A DNA stretch of 64,000 bases from an uncultured Verrucomicrobiales bacterium (GCA_937951675.1 CALFBI010000009.1:62001-126000), one strand, 5' to 3'; numbered from the stretch's first letter, positions 34,600 to 44,270 are shown. Notes: generated by a model not told the origin, from the sequence alone. Numbers and translations: made by a program.

Positions 34600-35117
34600 C
34601 CCTGGATCTGATCAAACACCACTTTACGATCAAGCATCTTTTCACCATCAAAGGCAAATTGGCCCACAAAAGAGTGCCCTTCTAGCACTTGAGGAAGCCA
34701 ATACTGATCATCCTCCCACATCTTATCATAAGGAACTTTTGCGACTTTTTCCCAGAAAGGGAGTGCTTCGATGGACTCTCCCATTTCTCCTTCGAACTCG
34801 GTAGCCGTATACACCACACAGTGAATATCGGGACCATCTGACATGATAAAGAAAAGCTCTCCCACCTCACGCGGGTTGTGAGGAGTGAGCCCTACTTCCT
34901 CTTGCGTCTCCCGGATAATCGCTTCTCGCGGTGTTTCTCCTAGTTCAATTTTCCCTCCTGGCCCATTGATTTTACCGGCTCCGAGGCCTGTCTTTTTCTC
35001 AATCAGAAGAACTTCATCTTCTCTCATGATAAAAATCAAGGTCGCACGCATTCCGGGCTTCCAATTAGACCAATCGATCTCAGAAAGGGAAGAGCGTAAA
35101 GGATTATTTAGATTCAT
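34596..35117 (-). CDS. Nudix hydrolase, MutT/MTH1-like
   Basis: About 173 residues from ATG 35117 (MNLNNPLRSS); an upstream in-frame start would lie inside the gcvP remnant. The Nudix box GGKIELGETPREAIIRETQE, followed by EVGL, is perfect against GX5EX7REUXEEXGU. The flanking KINGPGG and the downstream WLPQVLEGHSFVGQFAFDG resemble 8-oxo-dGTP diphosphatases of the MTH1 type, which clear oxidised nucleotides. It overlaps the end of the degraded gcvP and the ArsC-like gene behind it. Confidence 0.82.
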   Translation of the reverse strand: MNLNNPLRSSLSEIDWSNWKPGMRATLIFIMREDEVLLIEKKTGLGAGKINGPGGKIELGETPREAIIRETQEEVGLTPHNPREVGELFFIMSDGPDIHCVVYTATEFEGEMGESIEALPFWEKVAKVPYDKMWEDDQYWLPQVLEGHSFVGQFAFDGEKMLDRKVVFDQIQG

Positions 35118-35740
35118 AAAAACTGACTGACTCACAGGTGCACACAAGATTACGGTCACCATGCACATTGTCAATCCGTCCGATCGAGGGCCAAAATTTA
35201 TGAGCGCGCAGTGACTCTAACGGGTAGACCGCCTTTTCCCGCGAATAACAATGATCCCACTGATCCGAAATCACGGCATGAGCAGGATGTGGAGCGTTTT
35301 TAAGAACATTATCAAGCTCATTGGCCTCTCCCTCAATGATTTCTTGAATCTCGCCATGAATTGAAATCATGGCCTCACAAAACGATCCAGCTCAGCTTTC
35401 GATTCCGATTCTGTAGGCTCGATCATCAAAGTTCCAGCCACTGGCCAGCTCATCGTTGGAGAATGGTAACCATAATCCGTAAGTCGTTTCGCGACATCTT
35501 CCACCGTGACTCCTGACTTCTCGGTCAAGGCTCGCACATCAATAATACATTCATGCGCGACGAGACCTCCTCGCCCAGTAAATAAAATCGGATAAAAATC
35601 CTTCAAACGATTCGCAATGTAGTTTGCATTTAAAATGGCGATTTCAGTGGCATGTTTGAGCCCTTGCGCTCCCATCATTCGGATATACATCCACGAAATA
35701 ACATTGATCGAAGCGCTTCCATACGGAGCAGAACAAACGG
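35104..35740 (-). pseudogene. gcvP: gcvP remnant (glycine dehydrogenase P protein), large 5' deletion plus frameshift
   Basis: Only the C-terminal part of the glycine cleavage P protein remains. Frame one carries [20 protein letters not shown], then [16 protein letters not shown] and [20 protein letters not shown], and stops at 35367. Frame two resumes with [11 protein letters not shown] and ends FWPSIGRIDNVHGDRNLVC plus a short tail. Restoring one T in the TTTT run (minus strand, 35379-35382) joins the two as [10 protein letters not shown], the expected family sequence. The first roughly 680 of about 950 residues, including the PLP lysine, are absent; homology starts right after the gcvH stop. 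No function can remain from this copy. Confidence 0.85.
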
Positions 35741-35745
35741 CCTCC

Positions 35746-36126
35746 TTAAGACCCGGTAAATTCTTTATAAGCCTCACTTTTCATGAGGTGATCGATTTCC
35801 TCAATCGCGCTGAGTTTTAATTTAAAAATCCACCCTTCTCCATGTGGGTCTGTATTAATCAAGGCCGGCTCATCAGTTAATTGATCATTCACTTCCACGA
35901 TCTCACCTGAAACCGGCGTATAAATATCACTGGCCACTTTCACCGATTCAACGACAGCGCAAGGATCTCCAGAAGTGTAATTGGTCCCCACTTCGGGCAG
36001 CTCTACAAAAACAATATCTGTAAGCTCCTCTTGAGCATGATTCGTGATTCCAACGGTGGCGACTTCTCCATCAATCTTCACCCATTCATGGTCGGTCGTG
36101 TAAAAGAAATCTGTTAGTAGCGACAT
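35746..36126 (-). CDS. gcvH: Glycine cleavage system H protein
   Basis: 126 residues from ATG 36126 ([19 protein letters not shown]); a TTG four codons upstream is less likely. GcvH carries the lipoyl arm that shuttles between P, T and L proteins. The lipoylated lysine lies in [19 protein letters not shown]. The length matches the family (about 125-130). It follows gcvT by 40 bases. Its C-terminus ([10 protein letters not shown]) is close to where the gcvP deletion begins, and the last few residues could have been altered by that event. Confidence 0.95.
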   Translation of the reverse strand: MSLLTDFFYTTDHEWVKIDGEVATVGITNHAQEELTDIVFVELPEVGTNYTSGDPCAVVESVKVASDIYTPVSGEIVEVNDQLTDEPALINTDPHGEGWIFKLKLSAIEEIDHLMKSEAYKEFTGS

Positions 36127-36166
36127 GTTCTTGATCAAAAAATTAAGAGCTCAAGATTGCCTGTGT

Positions 36167-37258
36167 TCACCCTTTGTAGAAAGGTTTTTTCACGACTTTT
36201 GCAGCAAAATACCTCCCTCGAACATTGATGAGAAGCTCAGTCCCTATGCTTCGATAAGCTTCTGGCATATACGCAAGACCTATTCCTATTTTAAGGGAAG
36301 GAGAAAGCACCCCACTGGTCAGCTCGGAGACCTTTTTCTCTTCAAGATTACACACCTCATAACCAGCACGAGGAGGAGCCCCTTTCCCATCATACTGAAT
36401 CGCAGTCAGCCGATACTTTAGCCCATGTAGCTTTTGCTTCCGAAGCTCATCTTCGCCTACAAAAGGACCCTTATCGAAATCCACGAAAAAACCTAATCCT
36501 GCCTCCAGGGGGGTCCGGTCAGGAAGTAAATCGGATCCATTCAGAGGGTATCCCACCTCCAAGCGCAAACTATCTCGAGCCCCTAAACCACAGGGCTTCA
36601 CTCCTCCATTCACAAAATTTTCAAAATAGTAACGCGCATTTTCCTTTCGACAGAAAAGCTCAAATCCGTCTTCTCCGGTATATCCAGTGCGGCAGACGAT
36701 GAGAGCGTCGCCTTCGTAATCAAATTGCTCAACTCCATTCCTAGCAGGAAGAGTCCGCCCTAAAAACAAGCGTGAAAACACCTCTGGAGAACGGGGTCCC
36801 TGGACCGCCATCCCAGCCATCATCGCACTTCGGTCATCAATGAACACATCCTCGACCATTTGTGAACGGATCCATTTTGACACCTCTTTGACCTTCGAGG
36901 CATTAACGACTAATAGGTATTCTTCCTTTCCTGTTCGATAAAGAATAAGGTCGTCAATAACACCTCCCTCTTCATTGAGTATCATGGAATACTGACCGCC
37001 ACCTTCTTTGAGCTTAAAAACGTTATTTGTCGTAATAATATTCAAGAAAGGTTTCGCCTGCGGCCCCGAAATAAAAAACTGCCCCATGTGAGAAATATCA
37101 AACACTCCCACATCTTTACGCACGGCTTCGTGCTCCGATATCATCGAAGTGTATTGCACTGGCATCATCCAACCCGCGAAAGGAGCAAGTTTCCCCCCCA
37201 AGGCTTCATGCGAGTCATTTAAAGGACTCAACTGGCAAAGACCTTCATCATCTTTCAT
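36167..37258 (-). CDS. gcvT: Glycine cleavage system aminomethyltransferase (T protein)
   Basis: About 363 residues from ATG 37258; a TTG 15 codons upstream would extend it. GcvT takes the aminomethyl group from lipoyl-GcvH and gives methylene-tetrahydrofolate and ammonia. Family features are AGWMMPVQYTSMISEHEAVR, VGVFDISHMGQF, the folate-binding GYTGEDGFELF and LGARDSLRLEVGYPLNGSDL, followed by a C-terminal beta-barrel. The gene appears intact and heads the gcvT-gcvH-gcvP unit whose last gene is broken. Confidence 0.94.
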   Translation of the reverse strand: MKDDEGLCQLSPLNDSHEALGGKLAPFAGWMMPVQYTSMISEHEAVRKDVGVFDISHMGQFFISGPQAKPFLNIITTNNVFKLKEGGGQYSMILNEEGGVIDDLILYRTGKEEYLLVVNASKVKEVSKWIRSQMVEDVFIDDRSAMMAGMAVQGPRSPEVFSRLFLGRTLPARNGVEQFDYEGDALIVCRTGYTGEDGFELFCRKENARYYFENFVNGGVKPCGLGARDSLRLEVGYPLNGSDLLPDRTPLEAGLGFFVDFDKGPFVGEDELRKQKLHGLKYRLTAIQYDGKGAPPRAGYEVCNLEEKKVSELTSGVLSPSLKIGIGLAYMPEAYRSIGTELLINVRGRYFAAKVVKKPFYKG

Positions 37259-37360
37259 GACGTTAAACTGTAAGCCATTTGTTTTTCTGTCAATAGAAGC
37301 CAACCTCTAGCAAATTCAAAAAGCTTCCTTTTCCTTACCGAGGACCATGCCCACTTACTT

Positions 37361-38260
37361 TTATTTTCTCCCCAAAAGTTTCAATTTCAATTCTTGAGTC
37401 ATCTCAAACGCTCCCTGCCCTGAATCTTTTGCCTCTACGCCAGCCTCGACCTGATACTCCCAAACTTTAATCGGCTTAATCCCTTTGATTTCCGAAAAGA
37501 GATACACTCGCACCGTCATCGCCTCTTTCCCCGTGCCCCCTTCCATCGCTTTGATCTTGTATTCAACCGTATTCTTTTGATCCGACACGCCTCCAATCAC
37601 GATCTCAGCTCGTTTAGCGTTTTTGAAGTTATGGCGGCTTTTTCGATTCACCTGCACATCGACTTCTCGTCCCGGACAAAACACGTAAACTTTTGCAATA
37701 TATTTGGCTGGTTTTTGAATCACTACTGATACTTTTGGCTTCACGTTAGATGCTTTAAAGTCAGGACTTTTACAGTATTGATAGTCTCCAGCGTCGAGTT
37801 GCTCTCGAACCTCTGGCAATCGAGATAAATTTACAAATTCTGCTGAATCATATTTCCAAGCACCACGCTCTTGATAGAAACTAAGTAGCATAATGTTTTT
37901 GGTCGGGGCCCCTCCCACCCCAAAGTCGATAGTTCCATAATAGGCGATCTTAGCATTAACCGAACTAGCGTTTACGGAAATGACCTTAAGCCCTTGCGTC
38001 GAAGGTGGCGCGGTAGGAAGCTCAAAAACGGCTCCCGGAAAATCTTTTTTCTCAGAAAGAATACGATTTTGAATCGATATTTTACGATTCGAAAAGGTGA
38101 CCTGACTCCATAATTTAGAATCTTTTGTCATCACCGCTTGCCTCCAGTTTTCATAAGTTTGATGGAGCTGGTTGGTGAGCGCTGTGTTAATAGGAGCCTC
38201 AGCAGCAAGCCTTGCGAGTAATATCGGAAAGATCAAAAACGAAACAATTAGGGTCTTCAT
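37361..38260 (-). CDS. Secreted protein of unknown function
   Basis: 299 residues. A signal peptide (MKTLIVSFLIFPILLARLAAEA) is followed by an N-terminal helical part (HQTYENWRQAVMTKDSKLWSQ) that resembles an NTF2-like or SnoaL-type alpha+beta region, with a strand-rich C-terminal half (VSVVIQKPAKYIAKVYVF to the end). No catalytic motif is visible. It lies about 100 bases upstream of gcvT on the same strand but with enough spacing to be independent. Confidence 0.7.
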   Translation of the reverse strand: MKTLIVSFLIFPILLARLAAEAPINTALTNQLHQTYENWRQAVMTKDSKLWSQVTFSNRKISIQNRILSEKKDFPGAVFELPTAPPSTQGLKVISVNASSVNAKIAYYGTIDFGVGGAPTKNIMLLSFYQERGAWKYDSAEFVNLSRLPEVREQLDAGDYQYCKSPDFKASNVKPKVSVVIQKPAKYIAKVYVFCPGREVDVQVNRKSRHNFKNAKRAEIVIGGVSDQKNTVEYKIKAMEGGTGKEAMTVRVYLFSEIKGIKPIKVWEYQVEAGVEAKDSGQGAFEMTQELKLKLLGRK

Positions 38261-38330
38261 AGCGCCTTTAATGGACTATTAAGACGAATCTCTGACAATC
38301 TTTTTCGTCGCCACCCTTTCTTTGCTCGTT

Positions 38331-39173
38331 ATGATGCCGCCCACCACGATGCCTATGCGACCGAATCTTTCCTTCCAAGAGACTGAATCAAAACTCTTGG
38401 AAAATACGACTGCCATTCCATTTAACGCCAAAAACGAAGTTCTCCAGGGGTATTTATTAGAACCTAGCCCGGAGCATGGTGATGCTCGTAAACCTTTTGT
38501 CATCACTCTACATGGGTCTCTTTGGGAGAAGCGTCTCATCACTCAGCTCATTCCTTACGGGCATCATTTTAATCACCTTGGACTTGCCTCCGCATCGATC
38601 GAATACCCTCTTCCGGCTGAAAGCTCTCCTGATTGGCACCCGAACGATCTCCTCTTATCCATTTCTGCTTTCCTCGAAGCTCTACAGGGACACCCAGCTA
38701 GTCAAAGAATTGATTTCGAAAACATCATTCTTCTTGGCGTCGCGGCAGGAACCTACCCTCTCCTATCCCAGCAACTTCAAGAATCAAAGTGGCTGAAAAA
38801 CGTCCGAGCGATCATTTGCATGAGTTCTCTCTGCGACACGACTCCAAAGACCGGCTGGGGAGCCTCATATTTCCCAAGCCTTAAGGAAGCCAAAAAAGTA
38901 AGCCCCCTTCATTCGATTAGTAAAGGACGCCCCCCTTTATTGATGCTTCACGCGACAGAAGACCGCCTTCTCTCATTTGAAACGGCCGAGAAGTTTGCCA
39001 AACTCTATCGACGCAAAAAAAACAAAGTGACCTTTGTCGACTTTCATGGTGTTGGGCACACCTTTTTTAATTATAATTCGAATCGAGAGCATTACGAAAT
39101 GAGTCTTCGCTGCATTAATCAATTTTTATTCGAGCAAGGCTTTATTTCTAACGCTGTTCTCGATACCTACTGA
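38331..39173 (+). CDS. Alpha/beta-hydrolase-fold protein lacking the nucleophilic serine
   Basis: About 280 residues from ATG 38331 (TTG 38322 and ATG 38334 are alternatives). The fold is clear: oxyanion-hole region FVITLHGSLW, a nucleophile elbow, an acid in MLHATEDRLLSF and a final His in FHGVGHTFF. The elbow reads LLGVAAGTYPLL, so GxSxG has become GVAAG, with Ala (codon GCG at 38742) where the catalytic Ser belongs. The Asp and His are retained. No signal peptide is evident. It may be a pseudoenzyme, a binding protein, or an enzyme using another residue. Confidence 0.75.
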   Translation: MMPPTTMPMRPNLSFQETESKLLENTTAIPFNAKNEVLQGYLLEPSPEHGDARKPFVITLHGSLWEKRLITQLIPYGHHFNHLGLASASIEYPLPAESSPDWHPNDLLLSISAFLEALQGHPASQRIDFENIILLGVAAGTYPLLSQQLQESKWLKNVRAIICMSSLCDTTPKTGWGASYFPSLKEAKKVSPLHSISKGRPPLLMLHATEDRLLSFETAEKFAKLYRRKKNKVTFVDFHGVGHTFFNYNSNREHYEMSLRCINQFLFEQGFISNAVLDTY

Positions 39174-39221
39174 TTCCCCTTAGAAAAAGGGCTGACAAGA
39201 AATCTTCATGCACTGGAAACA

Positions 39222-39247
39222 GGCCTCCTTTCCGGAGGTCAGATTTT
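39222..39247 (+). terminator. Terminator-like hairpin after the alpha/beta hydrolase gene
   Basis: Arms GGCCTCC (39222-39228) and GGAGGTC (39234-39240, one G-U pair) with a TTTCC loop are followed by AGATTTTGG. The T-run is short. Confidence 0.4.
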
Positions 39248-39421
39248 GGCACCAGTATTCCCTTCTTCCAAAGCGCTAAGAAAAGGTTTCAAGTCATCCT
39301 GATCGACTCCGTTAAACCGATCCGACTTCCTCCCAAAGTCTCTCAAGAGTGATCTTTTAGAAGAATGAACCATTTCAGGCTTGGCAATTTAAGGAAGATG
39401 CCTTTTATTTCCCTCCCATTT

Positions 39422-39449
39422 AGACTTAGCTCAAAGAAGTGCTAAGTCT
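39422..39449 (+). promoter_or_regulatory. Hairpin in the gltB leader
   Basis: Perfect nine-base arms AGACTTAGC (39422-39430) and GCTAAGTCT (39441-39449) with a ten-base loop lie 56 bases before the gltB start. It may be an attenuator stem, a dyad operator or chance. Confidence 0.35.
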
Positions 39450-39505
39450 TATTGTAAGAGAGATGGAATTGAATCCCAAAACCATTTCACAACGCACACT
39501 TTTCT

Positions 39506-42500
39506 ATGAAATCTGTCTATCACCCACTGACTCCTGATTCAACCGGATCACTCCACAGTCTTCGTAACGAACGAGATAACTGCGGAATGGGCGCCATCGT
39601 TCAACTCGGAGGAGAGAAGTCATATAACGTTCTCGATTACGCTCTCTGTTCTGTTGGTAACATGACTCACCGTGGCGCGGTTGATGCTGACATGAAGACT
39701 GGTGACGGATCAGGGATTCTCAGCCAGATCCCTCGTAAAATTTACGTCAAAGCCGCTCAAGCGCTCGGACATGACCCCAAAAACGCTGATGATCTCGCCG
39801 TTGGTGTCTTTTTCTTTCCAGCTAAAGACACCGCCGCACAGCAACAAATTAAATCTTTCTCTGAATCCGTTCTCTCCAAACGTGGCATCACGTTCATTGG
39901 ATGGCGCGAAACCCCAGTCAATATCGAAGAGCTCGGCAAACTTGCGCAACGGACTTGCCCCTCAATTTGGAATGCGGTCATGGAACGCCCTCTCAATCTT
40001 GACCCTGATCAGTTTGAGCGCCAACTCTATCTTTGCCGTCGTGAAATCGAAAAAGAATTCATCAACGTTGATGAGTTCTACATGCCGACATTCTCAAGTC
40101 GTTTGATTGGTTATAAAGCGCTCGCAATGCCGACCACGCTCCGCGCTTTCTACTCCGATCTCCAAGACTCGGACTTCACCACCAATATTTCTCTCTATCA
40201 TCAACGTTTCTCCACGAACACCTTCCCTGCTTGGCCACTCGGCCAACCATTCCGGATGATGTGCCATAATGGTGAAATCAACACTGTGAAAGGAAACCGG
40301 AATTGGATCCGGTCCCGTGAAGAACTCTTCGAATCAGAACTCTGGGGAGATGATGTTCACCTTCTTCGTGACCTTCTCAGCAACTCTGAATCTGATTCTG
40401 CCTCTCTCGATCATGTTCTTGAACTCCTCGTTCTCTCTGGACGCTCTCTTGAGCATGCGATGTCGATGCTCGTGCCTCCTGCTTATCGTCACGACCAAGA
40501 ACTCTCTGACGGGGTCCGCGCTTTCTACCAATACATCCGCTCTTTCGCAGAACCTTGGGATGGCCCTGCAGGACTCGTGTTCACAGACGGAACCAAAGTT
40601 TGCGCGTCTCTTGACCGTAATGGCCTCCGCCCCTCTCGCTTCACTTTAACGGAAAGTGGCCTCCTCTATATTGGCTCCGAATCAGGGGCTGTGAAACTCC
40701 CAGATAATCAAATCATTCGCCGCGGACGCTTAGGACCAGGGCAGATGCTTTCTGCAAACACTGTCACTGGTGAGCTCAAATATAACCAAGAAATCCGCGA
40801 AGAATTAGCCAGTCAAAAACCCTACCGAACTTGGGTTGACCAAAATCAGATCCCACTTCGAAAATACGTCTCTCCTGAGCCACACACCCCTTCTGAAGAT
40901 TTCGAAACGGTCGAACTTTCTCGCCAACAAGTCACTCATGGCATCACTGCAGAGGAGCTTGACATGGTCTTCCCTCCAATGATCAAAGGAGCCCAGGAAG
41001 CGGTATTTTCAATGGGAGACGATATCCCGTTAGCCGTTCTTTCTAAATACCCTAGGCTTATTTATACCTACTTTAAGCAATTATTCGCACAGGTCACAAA
41101 TCCGCCGATTGACCCGATTCGGGAGTGGGCTGTCATGAGTCTTTCAGCTGGTCTCGGAATGGAGCGTAACTTTCTCGACGAGACTCCAGAACACGCGAAA
41201 GTTCTCAATCTTGAATCCGCGATTCTTTTCGAACAGGAGCTCGAAAAAATCAAACAGATGGAAGATCACGGCTTCACCAGCCAAACTCTTGACGGCACTT
41301 GGGACGCAACACTAGGAGCCACCGGAATGAAGGCCGCCATTAAAGCACTCTGCGAAGAAGCAGAAGCCGCAGTCGACGCCGGTATCAAAATTTTAATCCT
41401 TTCCGACCGCGCCACCTCTCCCTCTCGTATCCCTATTCCTGCTCTTATCATCACAGGAGCGATTCACCACCACCTCGTGCGTGTCCGCAAAAGAATGCGC
41501 GCCTCTCTCGTGATTGAAACTGGCGAAGTTCGCGACACACACCAACTTGCGACTCTCTTTGGCTTCGGCGGCACCGCGGTCTGCCCTTACCTTGGCTATG
41601 CCACCGTGCGCCAAGTGGTCGCCTCCGATAACAAGAAGAAACTTGGTGACGACATGACCGCCGAGAAGGCCATGGCAAATTACCGGAAAGCGCTTGAGAA
41701 AGGACTCCTCAAGATCATGTCTAAAATGGGGATCAGTGTTCTCAATTCTTACCAAGGCGCCCAAATTTTTGAAGCAGTTGGTATTGGCCAAGAAGTGATG
41801 GACTTGTGCTTCACCGGCACCGCTTCCCGCATTGGAGGAGTAGGCTTTGAAGCGATTGCGGAAGAATCCGTCATCCGCCACCGCTCTGCATTCGAAACAA
41901 AGGTGGAAGCAGGGCAAACCCTCAATCTTGGAGACCCTGGCTACAATCGCTACCGAAAATCTGGCGAGCGACACGCCTTAACCACCGATGTCATCAAAAA
42001 CTTCCACACTTACGTCAAAAACGGTAAGGCGGAGGATTACGACGACTACGTGCAAGCAGTCCTCGACAGCAACCCGATCAACATTCGAGATGTCCTCGAT
42101 TTCAAACCTCTTTCATCAGGCCCAGTCCCCCTCGACGAAGTGGAGCCCATCGAAGACATTCGTCGCCGTTTCACCACAGCCGCGATGTCAATGGGGGCGC
42201 TTTCCCCTGAAGCTCACGAAACTCTCGCTATCGCAATGAATCGAATCGGAGCCAAATCAGATTCCGGTGAAGGCGGCGAAGATAAACGTCGCTTTCAACC
42301 TTACGCCAATGGCGACCTTGCCCGCTCCGCAATCAAGCAAGTCGCTTCTGGCCGCTTCGGTGTTTCTGCTCACTACCTCGTCAACTGCGATGAGATTGAG
42401 ATCAAGATGGCTCAAGGAGCGAAGCCTGGTGAAGGCGGACAACTTCCCGGACACAAGGTCAATGGAATCATTGCTCGACTTCGAAATACCCAGCCTGGAG

Positions 42501-44128
42501 TTCAACTCATTTCCCCGCCACCTCATCATGATATTTACTCGATTGAGGATCTCGCCCAGCTCATCCACGACCTTAAAGAGATCAACCCTCGTGCTAGAGT
42601 CACTGTTAAACTCGTCTCCGAAGTTGGAGTCGGAACGATTGCAGCAGGAGTTGCAAAAGCTTCTGCTGACAACATTCTAGTCTCGGGACACGATGGCGGA
42701 ACCGCAGCCTCCCCTCTCTCCTCTACCAAGCACGCCGGCCTCCCCTGGGAACTTGGAGTTGCCGAGACACAGCAAGCGCTTGTCCTCAATAATCTCCGAG
42801 AGCGAGTAACTCTCCGCACCGATGGCGGACTTAAAAATGGTCGCGATATTGTGATTGCCGCTATTCTTGGAGCGGAACAATTCAATTTCGGCACGATCGC
42901 AATGATCGCGATGGGTTGTGTTTACGTGCGTAAATGCCACTTAAATAACTGCCCGGTTGGAGTCGCGACGACAGATCCTAAATTCCGAGCAAAATTCAAA
43001 GGAACCCCTGAAATGGTGATTAACTTCTTCAATGCCGTCTCGGAAGAAGCACGTCAAATCATGGCCGATCTCGGGGTCCGCAAATTAGATGACCTCATCG
43101 GTCACCCCGAACTGCTCGTGCAGCGCGAAATTAAAGATCACGATAAAGCGAACTCGCTCGACTTAGCTCCCATTCTTAAGAGCACTGTTAAAGAAGCCGC
43201 GGCCTTTGCTGAAATCCCTGAGTCCGAAGTGCCACGCATCCGCCTCATGGAGCGAAACGAAGGGATTCATAAAAAATCCCTCGATCTCCAAATCCTCGCT
43301 GACATTGCGAAAGCTAATGGAACCGAAAGTGACGAAAACGCTTGTCGCAATCTCGCGGACCGAGCCCCCCTCACCTTCACATACGACGTGGTTAATACAG
43401 ATCGTAATTTGGCGACCAGGCTCTCAGGCCGTATTGCCGAGATTCATGGAGACAACGGCTTAGCCGGTGAGACGGTTACCCTCACCTTCCACGGCACCTC
43501 AGGTCAATCCATGGGAACCTTCCTCGTTGATGGTATCCGAATCAATATGATTGGTGAAGGCAACGACTATGTCGGAAAAGGAATGGCAGGAGGATTAATC
43601 ACGATCCGACCTCACGAAGGGTATCAATTCGATGCCTCACAAAACTCAATCGCTGGAAACACCCTTCTCTATGGAGCAACCGGCGGCGAACTCTATGCCA
43701 ATGGCCGAGTCGGAGAACGCTTTGGGGTTCGAAATTCTGGTGCAACCGCAGTCGTCGAAGGAGTCGGCGACCACGGCTGTGAATACATGACAAACGGCCT
43801 CGTGGCGATCCTTGGACGCACCGGGCAAAACTTTGGAGCCGGAATGTCGGGAGGAACGGCCTATGTTTACAACGAAGACGGCCTCTTCCAAAGCCGCGTG
43901 AACCCCGAAATGGTGGTTCCGCTACCTGTCACACGCAAACAAGACGTTGCTGAAGCTAAGAAACTCATCGAAATACATCTCGAAAACACCGGATCAGCTC
44001 ATGCCAAAGCCCTTCTTGAGGATTGGGAAACCACTGTTTCAAAGCTCATTCGAGTTATTCCAAAGCAAAAGCACGAGCTTGAACTGGCTGAAGAAGAACA
44101 CGAAGCAGCTGCAGCGCCTATTAAATAA
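39506..44128 (+). CDS. gltB: Glutamate synthase large (alpha) subunit
   Basis: 1540 residues. GltB takes the amide of glutamine and 2-oxoglutarate to make two glutamates. N-terminal class II glutaminase with nucleophile Cys26 (ERDNCGMGAIVQ), exposed after removal of a leader, and HQRFSTNTFPAWPL. The central domain and the FMN domain follow, with the 3Fe-4S cysteines in GCVYVRKCHLNNCPVG. The C-terminal GXG beta-helix domain has repeats such as GNTLLYGATGGELYANGRVG. The length fits bacterial NADPH-GOGAT (about 1500). gltD, the NADPH-binding subunit, is not adjacent. Confidence 0.97.
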   Translation: MKSVYHPLTPDSTGSLHSLRNERDNCGMGAIVQLGGEKSYNVLDYALCSVGNMTHRGAVDADMKTGDGSGILSQIPRKIYVKAAQALGHDPKNADDLAVGVFFFPAKDTAAQQQIKSFSESVLSKRGITFIGWRETPVNIEELGKLAQRTCPSIWNAVMERPLNLDPDQFERQLYLCRREIEKEFINVDEFYMPTFSSRLIGYKALAMPTTLRAFYSDLQDSDFTTNISLYHQRFSTNTFPAWPLGQPFRMMCHNGEINTVKGNRNWIRSREELFESELWGDDVHLLRDLLSNSESDSASLDHVLELLVLSGRSLEHAMSMLVPPAYRHDQELSDGVRAFYQYIRSFAEPWDGPAGLVFTDGTKVCASLDRNGLRPSRFTLTESGLLYIGSESGAVKLPDNQIIRRGRLGPGQMLSANTVTGELKYNQEIREELASQKPYRTWVDQNQIPLRKYVSPEPHTPSEDFETVELSRQQVTHGITAEELDMVFPPMIKGAQEAVFSMGDDIPLAVLSKYPRLIYTYFKQLFAQVTNPPIDPIREWAVMSLSAGLGMERNFLDETPEHAKVLNLESAILFEQELEKIKQMEDHGFTSQTLDGTWDATLGATGMKAAIKALCEEAEAAVDAGIKILILSDRATSPSRIPIPALIITGAIHHHLVRVRKRMRASLVIETGEVRDTHQLATLFGFGGTAVCPYLGYATVRQVVASDNKKKLGDDMTAEKAMANYRKALEKGLLKIMSKMGISVLNSYQGAQIFEAVGIGQEVMDLCFTGTASRIGGVGFEAIAEESVIRHRSAFETKVEAGQTLNLGDPGYNRYRKSGERHALTTDVIKNFHTYVKNGKAEDYDDYVQAVLDSNPINIRDVLDFKPLSSGPVPLDEVEPIEDIRRRFTTAAMSMGALSPEAHETLAIAMNRIGAKSDSGEGGEDKRRFQPYANGDLARSAIKQVASGRFGVSAHYLVNCDEIEIKMAQGAKPGEGGQLPGHKVNGIIARLRNTQPGVQLISPPPHHDIYSIEDLAQLIHDLKEINPRARVTVKLVSEVGVGTIAAGVAKASADNILVSGHDGGTAASPLSSTKHAGLPWELGVAETQQALVLNNLRERVTLRTDGGLKNGRDIVIAAILGAEQFNFGTIAMIAMGCVYVRKCHLNNCPVGVATTDPKFRAKFKGTPEMVINFFNAVSEEARQIMADLGVRKLDDLIGHPELLVQREIKDHDKANSLDLAPILKSTVKEAAAFAEIPESEVPRIRLMERNEGIHKKSLDLQILADIAKANGTESDENACRNLADRAPLTFTYDVVNTDRNLATRLSGRIAEIHGDNGLAGETVTLTFHGTSGQSMGTFLVDGIRINMIGEGNDYVGKGMAGGLITIRPHEGYQFDASQNSIAGNTLLYGATGGELYANGRVGERFGVRNSGATAVVEGVGDHGCEYMTNGLVAILGRTGQNFGAGMSGGTAYVYNEDGLFQSRVNPEMVVPLPVTRKQDVAEAKKLIEIHLENTGSAHAKALLEDWETTVSKLIRVIPKQKHELELAEEEHEAAAAPIK

Positions 44129-44270
44129 AACTGGCAAACACCCTGAAACAGGCGCTTTGCAAGCACCTCAGCACAGCAATCATGAAAAAAAGCCTTCTTT
44201 TTGAATTTATTTCTTGCCAAGGACTCATGATCAGATCAAATTCTCTATACCAAATCCTATATCCTGAAAG

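Larger units (their letters stand above)
39174..39505. other. Intergenic region upstream of gltB
   Basis: A 332-base region. It holds a terminator-like hairpin near the start (39222-39247) and a nine-base stem in the gltB leader (39422-39449), listed separately. No glutamine or other riboswitch signature, tRNA or open reading frame was found in the rest. Confidence 0.5.

Noticed and set aside
35104-35777. Two separate small genes instead of one broken gcvP
   Set aside because: Together they match consecutive parts of the GcvP C-terminus and rejoin with a single base, so a pseudogene is the simpler reading.
39174-39505. Glutamine riboswitch before gltB
   Set aside because: The conserved glutamine-riboswitch sequence is not present; only a simple stem was seen.
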